Positions 1 through 5,411 are shown, numbered from the stretch's first letter. The stretch: DNA of 6,464 nucleotides from Bacteroides sp. (GCA_030151635.1 JASLDF010000222.1:1-6464), one strand, 5' to 3'. Notes: generated from the sequence alone by a model not told the origin. Numbers and translations are program-made.

Positions 1-1
1 T

Positions 2-319
2 GAATTATTAAACAAACCGATTGTGATTAATAACTACAATGTTGGTGGAACTTATTCACAGCGAGGGTTACGTTGTAATCTTTGCCAATTAGTAAAGGAT
101 AAAACGAATAAGGGACAGCACTATATGTCGCAACATCAACTAGCAAATGGAGTAGATTTTAGTGTCCCTGGTATGGAAGCAGAAGGTGTTCGTAATATTT
201 TGCGTAAGAATAAGGATACAGCTCCATATCCGTTTAGACTAGAAAGAAGTGTTAGCTGGATACATATTGATTGTATGGATATGGCTAATGATGTCAAACT
301 AAATGAGTTTAATCCATGA
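2..319 (+). CDS. M15-family peptidase, phage endolysin-like, C-terminal part (start lies off the left edge)
   Basis: The frame is open to the left edge, so GTG at 23 is probably not the true start; residues before it (ELLNKPIV) read as part of the conserved fold. Peptidase M15A enzymes are zinc peptidases that cut peptidoglycan peptides, and in phages they act as endolysins. Visible hallmarks are the RGLRCNLC segment, the zinc motif H-x6-D in SQHQLANGVDF (His codon 134-136, Asp codon 155-157), and the second zinc histidine in WIHID (His codon 263-265). The 105 visible residues would be most of a protein that is usually about 140-150 residues long in phages. The stop overlaps the next gene's ATG (ATGA at 316-319), so the two are probably translationally coupled in one operon. 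Family assignment is confident. The lysis role is inferred from family and neighbour, because host M15 enzymes also exist. Confidence 0.85.
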   Translation, partial: ELLNKPIVINNYNVGGTYSQRGLRCNLCQLVKDKTNKGQHYMSQHQLANGVDFSVPGMEAEGVRNILRKNKDTAPYPFRLERSVSWIHIDCMDMANDVKLNEFNP

Positions 320-879
320 AAGAGTATATTCTAACAGCGTTTGCGTTTATCGTTGGTGTAATTTTAGGTTTATTCTTAAATAAACAAGATTATAAAACGA
401 TCGTAAAAGAAGTCCCTGGTAAGACAATTAAGGAGGTGGTTTATTTGCCACCTCCTAAAATCGAATACGAAAAGCTAAACTTATCCACTATTCCACACTA
501 TGTTTTCAAGGAGATAGTAAAAACAGATACAATAACAAACGTTGTTACAATTGATACACTAGCTATTATTAGGGACTACACAGCAATTAAAAACTATTCC
601 TATAATCTCTTTAATAACGAGTACGGAAAGCTCACACTCGATCAAAGTACGCAGTACAATAGCCTAGTTTCTACTTCGTATCATTATGAGCCTATAAAAC
701 GAGTTAAATCATTTCAAAGGAAGTGGCAATTCTTAGTTGGTGCAGGATGCTCCAGCAATAATTACATAGGGCCAACTGCAAGTATCATTTATAAAAATAT
801 TGGAATTATTGGAGGGTATAAGTATAGTTTTAGTGAGAAAAAGAATGTGGCTGATTTTAGCTTGATGTTTAAGCTGTAG
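316..879 (+). CDS. Small membrane-anchored protein, possible spanin-like lysis protein
   Basis: This 187-residue protein is not recognised with certainty. Residues 4-21 (ILTAFAFIVGVILGLF region) form one N-terminal transmembrane helix with no lipobox. Residues 22-135 are polar, with a Pro-rich LPPPK at 44-48, and would lie in the periplasm. Residues 137-187 alternate Gly, aromatic and aliphatic residues like beta-strands of an outer-membrane protein. It overlaps the upstream M15 peptidase by 4 nt, the usual tight packing of a lysis cassette. Gene position, the single anchor and the periplasmic body fit an inner-membrane spanin subunit, or one protein bridging both membranes; that role is inference. 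Similar small proteins next to M15 peptidases occur in Bacteroidota prophages. A strong hairpin lies inside the gene at 431-456. Its stop is 3 bp from the stop of the convergent gene, with no terminator visible between them. Confidence 0.75.
   Translation: MKEYILTAFAFIVGVILGLFLNKQDYKTIVKEVPGKTIKEVVYLPPPKIEYEKLNLSTIPHYVFKEIVKTDTITNVVTIDTLAIIRDYTAIKNYSYNLFNNEYGKLTLDQSTQYNSLVSTSYHYEPIKRVKSFQRKWQFLVGAGCSSNNYIGPTASIIYKNIGIIGGYKYSFSEKKNVADFSLMFKL
431..456 (+). repeat. Perfect 9-bp inverted repeat pairing SD-like and anti-SD-like sequences inside the membrane-protein gene
   Basis: AGGAGGTGG (431-439) is the exact reverse complement of CCACCTCCT (448-456), with an 8-nt AT-rich loop. The left arm is a near-perfect Shine-Dalgarno sequence and the right arm an anti-Shine-Dalgarno sequence. 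An in-frame TTG (445-447, residue Leu44) follows the left arm at start-codon spacing, and the right arm encodes the PPP run. It could be a translational pause or an internal start site, or simply reflect codon constraint. Confidence 0.6.
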
Positions 880-882
880 ACG

Positions 883-1635
883 TTATAATAAATATTCGCC
901 ATATTTCTCCATAAATGAATTATGTCTTTGCGCAGTTGTAGTTCTTAGCTTATCGATTTTTTCAATAAGTTGGTTTAATACTTGCGAACTATTTGATGAG
1001 ATATTTTTTATTAACGATTCTTTATTCTTCAAGTTTAAATAAAATTTATTTATGATATTTGTACTCATATAAAGATTATCCTCAAATTCAATACTTCTGT
1101 TGCTTAGCTGAGAATCCATCATGTCTAAATAGTGAGTCATTATTTCACTTAGTAAAAACTGTGCAAATTTTTCAACATTATTATTGAGAGCCCTATCCAA
1201 TGTTAGTATTGTAGAGACTAGGCTATTCCAATCAGATGTTTTAATATGGGGAGTGTATAGGTCTAGTTGAGATTTTAAATAGCTTATTTCATATTTATAT
1301 TTAGAAAGTAATTGGTTAACTTCAATGTTATTAGTGTTTATTTGGCTTTCTAGCTTGTTTAATTTTTCTATGTAAATTTCTTTGTTTTGGAGTATTTTAA
1401 GACGTAGTTCTTTTTGAGAGGATTCATACTTTTCAAGCTTAGTGTTATTTTCCATAACATTATAAATCTGAAAGCCAACTATAAATGTTGCGATAACACC
1501 AATAAATGTTGCGATGATGCCAATAAAGGATTCATGAGTTATATGTACATCAGCCTTAAAAAACAAGCAGATCATTGCAGTTATACTAACTATACAAAAT
1601 GATAGAACTAGAAATTTGGAGAGATTGTTTTTCAT
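883..1635 (-). CDS. Two-helix membrane protein with coiled coil, unknown function
   Basis: This 250-residue protein has no family I can name. Residues 8-26 form a first hydrophobic helix. Residues 37-57 form a second, built on the internally repeated motif GIIATFI-GVIATFI and ending in GFQIYNV. Residues 60-125 are charged heptad-like sequence (KLEKYESSQKELRLKILQ and onward) typical of a coiled coil. The rest is helical and polar, without Cys or catalytic motifs. The likely topology is two inner-membrane helices joined by a short loop, with a long cytoplasmic coiled-coil domain. It runs opposite to the lysis-type genes and has its own upstream region, as cargo ('moron') genes in prophages do. 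A role in superinfection exclusion or host sensing would fit but is speculation. ATG at 1635 is the natural start, just before the first helix. A weak -7-like box (TACCTTTA, 1668-1661) lies 25 bp upstream. Confidence 0.75.
   Translation of the reverse strand: MKNNLSKFLVLSFCIVSITAMICLFFKADVHITHESFIGIIATFIGVIATFIVGFQIYNVMENNTKLEKYESSQKELRLKILQNKEIYIEKLNKLESQINTNNIEVNQLLSKYKYEISYLKSQLDLYTPHIKTSDWNSLVSTILTLDRALNNNVEKFAQFLLSEIMTHYLDMMDSQLSNRSIEFEDNLYMSTNIINKFYLNLKNKESLIKNISSNSSQVLNQLIEKIDKLRTTTAQRHNSFMEKYGEYLL
1481..1522 (-). repeat. Imperfect 21-bp tandem duplication encoding part of a transmembrane helix
   Basis: Two adjacent 21-bp units, 1481-1501 and 1502-1522, both start ATAAATGTTGCGAT on the plus strand and match at 18 of 21 positions. 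On the coding (minus) strand each adds seven residues of the type G-(I/V)-I-A-T-F-I to the second membrane helix. The in-frame duplication suggests the helix grew by slippage or unequal crossing over. Confidence 0.75.
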
Positions 1636-1660
1636 AATATATAATCTTGTAATTTTTATA

Positions 1661-1668
1661 TAAAGGTA
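1661..1668 (-). promoter_or_regulatory. Weak -7-like box for the two-helix membrane protein
   Basis: Read on the minus strand the sequence is TACCTTTA, which matches the Bacteroidota -7 motif TAnnTTTG except at the last base. It sits 25 bp before the start codon at 1635. The expected -33 region falls in the T-rich tail of the terminator and shows only TTTT. The evidence is weak. Confidence 0.22.
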
Positions 1669-1682
1669 CTTATAAATATTAT

Positions 1683-1722
1683 ATAAAATAAAATAGTCCC
1701 CTGATTTAAAGAACAGGGACTA
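1683..1722 (-). terminator. Rho-independent terminator reading leftward
   Basis: On the minus strand TAGTCCCTG (1722-1714) pairs with CAGGGGACTA (1703-1694) through a 9-bp stem with one bulged base and a 10-nt loop, then runs into TTTTATTTTATAT. On the plus strand no T-tract follows the stem. It therefore ends a transcript that comes from the right, between here and 2011, where no confident gene is visible. That is the main reason to suspect a small RNA or small gene upstream. Confidence 0.7.
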
Positions 1723-1874
1723 GTCTAATGTACTTATGTGTACTTCGATATTATAGACGTGATGTTGAAAAGTGCTTGTAGTATCCAAAAGAGTATAACG
1801 ACCTGTAAAAATATATAGGTGTGAGAACCTCCAGCTCCACTGGAAGTACTCTGAAAGAGAGTACATAGAAAATA
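1720..1874 (-). other. Possible small gene or RNA: hydrophobic open frame followed by a terminator
   Basis: Two overlapping frames are open on the minus strand just before the leftward terminator. One (codons from 1874 down, stop TAA at 1736-1734) has 46 codons and encodes a Gly-rich stretch (SSGAGGSHTY) followed by a convincing membrane helix (IFLQVVILFWILQALF). It contains no ATG, GTG or TTG. The other starts with ATG at 1866 and has 48 codons (MYSLSEYFQWSWRF and onward); its TAG at 1722-1720 lies in the terminator stem. Three hairpins cluster at 1817-1864. This could be a short membrane peptide using an unusual start or a frameshift, a type I toxin-like gene, a non-coding RNA, or chance in T-rich DNA. 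No good minus-strand promoter was found. A product cannot be assigned. Confidence 0.3.
1817..1864. repeat. Cluster of three short hairpins
   Basis: Three inverted repeats follow one another: AGGT/ACCT (1817-1820 with 1827-1830), TCCAG/CTGGA (1830-1834 with 1840-1844), and GTACTCT/AGAGTAC (1846-1852 with 1858-1864, loop GAAAG). The third is the strongest, at 7 bp. The first two share base 1830, so they cannot both form fully. The cluster could fold in RNA from either strand; the nearby leftward terminator favours the minus strand. Confidence 0.5.
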
Positions 1875-1939
1875 TTAAAAACAGATAATTGCTGTTAGGT
1901 GAAAATTTATGGTATAAACACTTGTAATGGGTCGTGTTG

Positions 1940-2001
1940 TATAAGAACGATGTATAAAAGAGTAGCTATAAAAGATTTCTTTGTAGTATTTTGTATATTT
2001 G
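1940..2001 (+). promoter_or_regulatory. Probable promoter of the BcgI-like operon with iteron-like direct repeats
   Basis: TATATTTG at 1994-2001 matches the Bacteroidota -7 motif TAnnTTTG exactly. Transcription would start near 2008, only about four bases before ATG 2012, which favours ATG 2036 as the translation start of the A subunit. No clear -33 TTTG lies at the usual 19-21 bp spacing. Upstream, TATAAGA (1940-1946), TATAAAAGA (1953-1961) and TATAAAAGA (1967-1975) repeat at 13- and 14-bp steps and could be protein-binding sites. The promoter is moderately supported; the repeats' function is unknown. Confidence 0.5.
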
Positions 2002-2035
2002 TTGAAACAAAATGAAAGGCTTAATATTATTTTAT

Positions 2036-3949
2036 ATGGCAAAGAAAGAAATACTAACTGATTTTTGGGTGCGTGATTTACTCAAAGAAGCGGATATCAA
2101 GTTTGGGGCACAAGGTAGCAACATCAAAGAGGTTGATGAAGCTTTAAAAACAGCATCAAAAGCAGGAACAGGAAACGTTGGTTTTCCAGAATTTACAGCA
2201 ATCGTAAAAGATTTTTTAATTGTCATCGAAAATAAAGCTGATGTTAGTTATCATATTAAGCGAAATGATAAGAATCTGATTAGTTCCGATACTATAAGTA
2301 TTAAAGACTATGCTGTTAATGGTGCGTTATTCTATGGATTACATCTAGCAAAACACACTAGTTATAAAAAAATAATAGCAATTGCTGTTTCAGGTAATGA
2401 AGCTAAACATAAAATATCTCCAATCTTTATTAATGAAAGAGGTGATTATAAAGAGCTAAGTGATATAGAGACTTTTACACTAATTAGCGAACAAAATATT
2501 GAAGAGTATTATTTGAAAAATATTCTTAAAGAAGAAACCCCTGAAGAAAAAACAACAATAGAGATTTTGAAAGATGCAAAAATCCTACACGAAGATTTAA
2601 GAAATTATGGAAGTATTCAAGATAAGGATAAACCATTAGTTGTATCAGGAATATTACTAGCTTTGCGTGAAATGGATTTTAAAGGTTTTGATATAGAAAG
2701 CCTTACTGGGGATGAAATCAATACGGATGGGGAAAAGATATATAAAGCTATTGAAGATAATCTAAAGCGAGCAAGAGTTTCACCAGATGTCAAAAAAGAC
2801 AAACTGCTTAGTCAATTTTTAATAATAAAAGATACCGTAGGTATCAACGAGATTAATCCTCATTTGGGTAAGACTCCATTAAAACACTACACCGAGTTTT
2901 TGTATAAAAACATTTATCAAAACATAAAATATATCAATTCATCAGAGGATTATTTAGGTCGATTTTATGGTGAGTTTATGTCTTATTCAGGAGGAGATGG
3001 TCAAAACTTAGGAATAGTACTCACTCCGAAACATATTACAGAATTATTCTGTGACTTAGCAGAGTTAAAACCTACTGATAGTGTGTTAGATCCTACATGT
3101 GGGACAGCAGGCTTTTTAATTGCTTCAATGCATTATATGCTGTTACAAGCAAAGAATAAGCGAGAGCAAGACAATATTCGAACTAATTTATTACATGGTT
3201 TTGAATTACAACCTTATATGTTTACTATTGCCACAACGAATATGATTTTGCGTGGTGATGGAAAAAGTAATTTAGATCAAGAAGATTTTTTGAAACAAAA
3301 TCCAGCTCAATTACAGTTGAAAGGTTGTAATGTGGGAATGATGAACCCTCCATATTCTATGGGAACAAAGGCTAATCCAAGTTTATATGAGATAAATTTT
3401 ACTGAACACTTACTCAATAGTATTACAATAGGAGGTAAAGTTGTTGTTATAGTTCCTCAATCAAGTATGACGGGGAAAACGAAAGAAGAACAAGCTTTAA
3501 AGGCTAATATTCTCAAATTTCACACACTTGAAGGCGTAATCACACTAAATAAGAACACATTTTATGGTGTAGGAACTAATCCTTGTATAGCAGTTTTTAC
3601 AGCAGGTATCCCTCACGATCAAGATAAAATAGTAAAGTTCATTAACTTTGAGAATGATGGCTTTGAGGTTCAAAAGCATAGAGGTTTAGTAGAAACTATT
3701 GAAGCCGTAGATAAAAAGCAACATCTGCTTGATGTGTGGTTTAATCGATTGGATACTGAAACAAAATTTTGTGTGGAAACGACTATCGAAGCTGATGATG
3801 AATGGTTACATTCATTTTATTATTTCAATGATGAAATACCCATAGATGCTGACTTTGAAAAAGCTGTAGGTGATTATCTTACCTTTGAATTTAATATGGT
3901 AATGCAAAATAAAGGATATTTATTTGAAGATGAAGGACGTATCGACTAA
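2036..3949 (+). CDS. BcgI-like type IIB restriction-modification A subunit: PD-(D/E)XK nuclease fused to N6-adenine methyltransferase
   Basis: One polypeptide carries both cleavage and methylation. Numbered from ATG 2036 (637 residues), the N-terminal nuclease shows P51-E52-F53, D59 and E65-x-K67 (in DFLIVIENK), an intact PD-(D/E)XK site. A helical linker covers about 150-310. The methyltransferase follows: LTPKHITELF (about 329-338), SAM motif DPTCGTAGF (352-360), and the catalytic NPPY (437-440) of gamma-class N6-adenine enzymes. The length is close to that of the BcgI A subunit (about 72 kDa), and the next gene matches its B subunit, so this is type IIB rather than classical type I; no hsdR is present. 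Such enzymes cut on both sides of a bipartite site unless it is methylated. ATG 2012 would add eight residues (MKGLILFY), but the likely transcription start near 2008 leaves it almost leaderless, so I prefer 2036. All key residues are present, so activity is plausible. The exact sequence recognised cannot be read. Confidence 0.9.
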   Translation: MAKKEILTDFWVRDLLKEADIKFGAQGSNIKEVDEALKTASKAGTGNVGFPEFTAIVKDFLIVIENKADVSYHIKRNDKNLISSDTISIKDYAVNGALFYGLHLAKHTSYKKIIAIAVSGNEAKHKISPIFINERGDYKELSDIETFTLISEQNIEEYYLKNILKEETPEEKTTIEILKDAKILHEDLRNYGSIQDKDKPLVVSGILLALREMDFKGFDIESLTGDEINTDGEKIYKAIEDNLKRARVSPDVKKDKLLSQFLIIKDTVGINEINPHLGKTPLKHYTEFLYKNIYQNIKYINSSEDYLGRFYGEFMSYSGGDGQNLGIVLTPKHITELFCDLAELKPTDSVLDPTCGTAGFLIASMHYMLLQAKNKREQDNIRTNLLHGFELQPYMFTIATTNMILRGDGKSNLDQEDFLKQNPAQLQLKGCNVGMMNPPYSMGTKANPSLYEINFTEHLLNSITIGGKVVVIVPQSSMTGKTKEEQALKANILKFHTLEGVITLNKNTFYGVGTNPCIAVFTAGIPHDQDKIVKFINFENDGFEVQKHRGLVETIEAVDKKQHLLDVWFNRLDTETKFCVETTIEADDEWLHSFYYFNDEIPIDADFEKAVGDYLTFEFNMVMQNKGYLFEDEGRID

Positions 3950-4970
3950 TTGGAAATTATTCACTTTAAGTAACCTTTTTTCTGTTGATAGAGGTACGAG
4001 GCTAATAATTCAAAATCGAAGACCTGGTATCTATCCATTTGCAACAGCTGGATTTACAGATCAAGGAATATCTTCATTTATTGATAATGAAGAAAATCAA
4101 ACATATAAGAATGTAATTACAATTGATATGTTTGGTAATACTTTTCATAGACCCTATCCGTTTAAATGTGATGATAACATCCATGTAATACAGACATCTC
4201 ATTTGTCTCGTAATATCTCAAAATTTATAACTACTCTTATTAGTATATCAATTGACTCAATTTATAGTTATGGTAAACAGTTTCGATTAAAATCTTTTTT
4301 TTTAGTCAAAATTTATTTGCCTATAAATTCTAAAGATGAGCCTGACTATGAATATATGGAAACATATATTAGGGAATTACAGGATAAAAAAGAGAAGGAA
4401 TATTTAGATTATATTTCTAAGCGTTATAAAGAACTTAAATCAATATCAAGACCTGTCGCATTAGGAGAAAAAGAGTGGGGAACATTTAAAATTATAGATG
4501 TATTCACAAATATACAGAGAGGACGTCGTTTAAAAAAAAGTGATCATAAAGAGGGGAATATACCTTATGTCTCATCAACAGCGATGAATAATGGTGTAGA
4601 TGGTTTTGTTGGCAATACGAAAAATGTACGCGTATTTAACAATTGCTTAACATTGGCAAATAGTGGTAGTGTTGGGGCTACATTTTTTCATCCGTATAGA
4701 TTTGTTGCTAGTGATCATGTTACAAAACTAGAAAATACAGCTTTCAATAAATATATATATTTATTTGTCGCTTCTCTAATAAAAAGATTAAGCGAGAAAT
4801 ATAGTTTTAATAGGGAAATTAATGACACACGAGTGAAAAAAGAAAAAATATTATTACCTATCAACACTCTAGGTCAACCTGACTATGAGTATATGGAGCA
4901 ATATATGAGGTATTTAGAATATGAGAAATTGAGTTCTTATATAGAGTTTAAAAGATGGAAAATAAAATGA
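3930..4970 (+). CDS. BcgI-like type IIB specificity (B/S) subunit with two target-recognition domains
   Basis: This 346-residue protein directs the A subunit to its DNA site; both cutting and methylation need it in BcgI-type enzymes. It has two similar halves. TRD1 (about 8-128) starts WKLFTLSNLFSVDRG and contains ITIDMFGNTFHRPYPF. TRD2 (about 183-308) starts WGTFKIIDVFTNIQRG and contains the matching TLANSGSVGATFFHPYRF. Each half ends in LPIN and a conserved PDYEYME helix (about 138 and 317) that spaces the two half-sites. ATG 3930 is preferred over TTG 3924, which would add two residues. The gene overlaps the A subunit by 20 nt, so the pair is a coupled operon. A T9 tract (4295-4303) and an A8 tract (4532-4539) could cause slippage, and the repeated spacer helices could support half-gene exchange. 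The two TRDs differ, so the target should be asymmetric. Confidence 0.88.
   Translation: MKDVSTNWKLFTLSNLFSVDRGTRLIIQNRRPGIYPFATAGFTDQGISSFIDNEENQTYKNVITIDMFGNTFHRPYPFKCDDNIHVIQTSHLSRNISKFITTLISISIDSIYSYGKQFRLKSFFLVKIYLPINSKDEPDYEYMETYIRELQDKKEKEYLDYISKRYKELKSISRPVALGEKEWGTFKIIDVFTNIQRGRRLKKSDHKEGNIPYVSSTAMNNGVDGFVGNTKNVRVFNNCLTLANSGSVGATFFHPYRFVASDHVTKLENTAFNKYIYLFVASLIKRLSEKYSFNREINDTRVKKEKILLPINTLGQPDYEYMEQYMRYLEYEKLSSYIEFKRWKIK
4295..4303 (+). repeat. T9 homopolymer near the end of TRD1 in the specificity gene
   Basis: Nine T residues encode part of KSFFLVKI, just before the LPIN spacer helix. Loss or gain of one base would cut the specificity subunit after TRD1 and remove TRD2. The frame is intact here. 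Whether the tract varies in the population is unknown. Confidence 0.7.
4341..4897 (+). repeat. Near-identical 20-bp direct repeats in the two spacer helices of the specificity gene
   Basis: CCTGACTATGA-TATATGGA occurs at 4341-4360 and again at 4878-4897 with 19 of 20 bases identical (A or G at position 12). Both encode PDYEYME in the same frame, 537 bp (179 codons) apart. Protein-level repetition is expected in specificity subunits. The near-identity at DNA level, while flanking TRD sequence differs, offers a crossover point for removing or swapping a TRD. Confidence 0.75.
4532..4539 (+). repeat. A8 homopolymer in TRD2 of the specificity gene
   Basis: Eight A residues encode part of RRLKKSD near the start of TRD2. 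This is a second possible slippage site, weaker than the T9 tract because such runs are common in AT-rich DNA. Confidence 0.5.
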
Positions 4971-5197
4971 AACGCTCAAAATAAGATATAGATGACGCTT
5001 TTATGTACATAGAAATTGATATAATTTCTTTAAACTCTTTTATCATTTTATGCTCGCTTTAGAAGTTTATTTAAAGTCTTTTGTGCAGACTTAGGTTATG
5101 GAAGTTATGAAAATTATAAGTTTTTAGATATCCACAAAAGAATATGTAAAGAACAAATAGTGTAAAATTAGATTTTGTATAAATATAGTAAACAAAC
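4971..5197. other. Non-coding region downstream of the BcgI-like operon
   Basis: I see no credible gene. A 7-bp AT-only-core hairpin AGAAATT/AATTTCT (5011-5017 with 5023-5029) is followed by TTAAACTCTTTT and might weakly terminate the operon. A 6-bp hairpin AAGTCT/AGACTT lies at 5074-5079 and 5087-5092. The rest is plain AT-rich sequence. A 62-codon minus-strand frame here runs through the terminator below and is not believed. Confidence 0.5.
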
Positions 5198-5230
5198 AGA
5201 GGATGTGCCTTTTGACACATCCTCTTCTTT
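5198..5230 (+). terminator. Strong Rho-independent terminator after the restriction operon
   Basis: AGAGGATGTG (5198-5207) pairs perfectly with CACATCCTCT (5216-5225): a 10-bp stem with an 8-nt loop, followed by TCTTT. On the minus strand the tail is TGTTTGTTT, so it may act in both directions. It lies about 230 bp after the specificity gene, so either it ends that operon's long 3' region or it belongs to a lost gene. Confidence 0.7.
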
Positions 5231-5245
5231 AAAATTACTTTTCTA

Positions 5246-5337
5246 TTGATATCAAGCATGAATTATGCCTCAAAATAACTTTTTGGGCTCAAAAAAGGGC
5301 TCAAATACTATAAGCCCTTAATTATCAACGTTAAATG
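5246..5337. other. Short-repeat cluster beside tRNA-Arg, candidate attachment-site region
   Basis: This stretch packs in the palindrome TTGATATCAA (5246-5255), the hairpin GCAT/ATGC (5256-5259 with 5265-5268), three copies of CTCAAA (5269-5274, 5288-5293, 5300-5305), and GGGCTCAAA twice (5285-5293 and 5297-5305). It lies between phage-like and restriction genes and the 3' end of a tRNA gene, where tyrosine-recombinase att sites and their arm sites usually sit. The second attachment site and the integrase are not in the window, so the call is inference. The terminator below explains part of the repeat structure. Confidence 0.4.
5291..5319 (-). terminator. Rho-independent terminator of the tRNA-Arg transcript
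   Basis: On the minus strand AAGGGCT (5319-5313) and AGCCCTT (5301-5295) form a 7-bp stem with an 11-nt loop, followed by a T run (plus-strand A at 5291-5296). It lies 18 bp beyond the tRNA 3' end and so ends that transcript. Confidence 0.72.
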
Positions 5338-5411
5338 TGACCCAGATGGGATTCAAACCCATGACCTTCAGAACCGGAATCTGACACTCTATTCAACTAA
5401 GCTACTGGGCC
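5338..5411 (-). tRNA. tRNA-Arg (anticodon CCG)
   Basis: The 74-nt minus-strand sequence folds as a full cloverleaf. The acceptor GGCCCAG pairs with CTGGGTC (one G-U), the D stem is GCTT/GAGT, the anticodon stem TCAGA/TCTGA has loop TTCCGGT, the variable loop is AGGTC, and the T stem ATGGG/CCCAT has loop TTTGAAT. The anticodon CCG decodes the Arg codon CGG. The discriminator is A and no CCA is encoded, so CCA must be added after transcription. The near-invariant G19-C56 tertiary pair is replaced by A19 and T56, a matched change that keeps a Watson-Crick contact. Its 3' end faces the mobile-element side, as expected of a tRNA used as an integration site. Confidence 0.95.

Noticed and set aside
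23..25. GTG at 23 as the start of the M15 peptidase
   Set aside because: The frame is open to the window edge, conserved-looking residues precede it, and the protein would lack part of the fold.
1414..1602. 62-codon plus-strand frame opposite the two-helix membrane protein
   Set aside because: It is fully antisense to a better-supported gene, and its repeated CCDNTNKCCDDANK segment is simply the reverse reading of the 21-bp tandem repeat.
1636..2035. CRISPR array or diversity-generating retroelement template
   Set aside because: There are no regularly spaced long repeats, no reverse transcriptase and no template/variable repeat pair; only short hairpins and 7-9 bp repeats.
2032..2226. 64-codon minus-strand frame inside the nuclease domain
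   Set aside because: Shadow of the A-subunit coding frame; no promoter or recognisable protein features.
2617..2802. 61-codon minus-strand frame inside the A subunit
   Set aside because: Antisense shadow of a conserved gene with low-complexity Ser-rich composition.
2036..4970. Classical type I hsdM-hsdS pair missing its hsdR
   Set aside because: The first gene has its own N-terminal PD-(D/E)XK nuclease motif and BcgI A-subunit length, so no separate hsdR is needed.
5071..5259. 62-codon minus-strand frame downstream of the restriction operon
   Set aside because: It reads straight through a strong 10-bp terminator hairpin and has no start signal or recognisable protein; probably chance in T-rich DNA.
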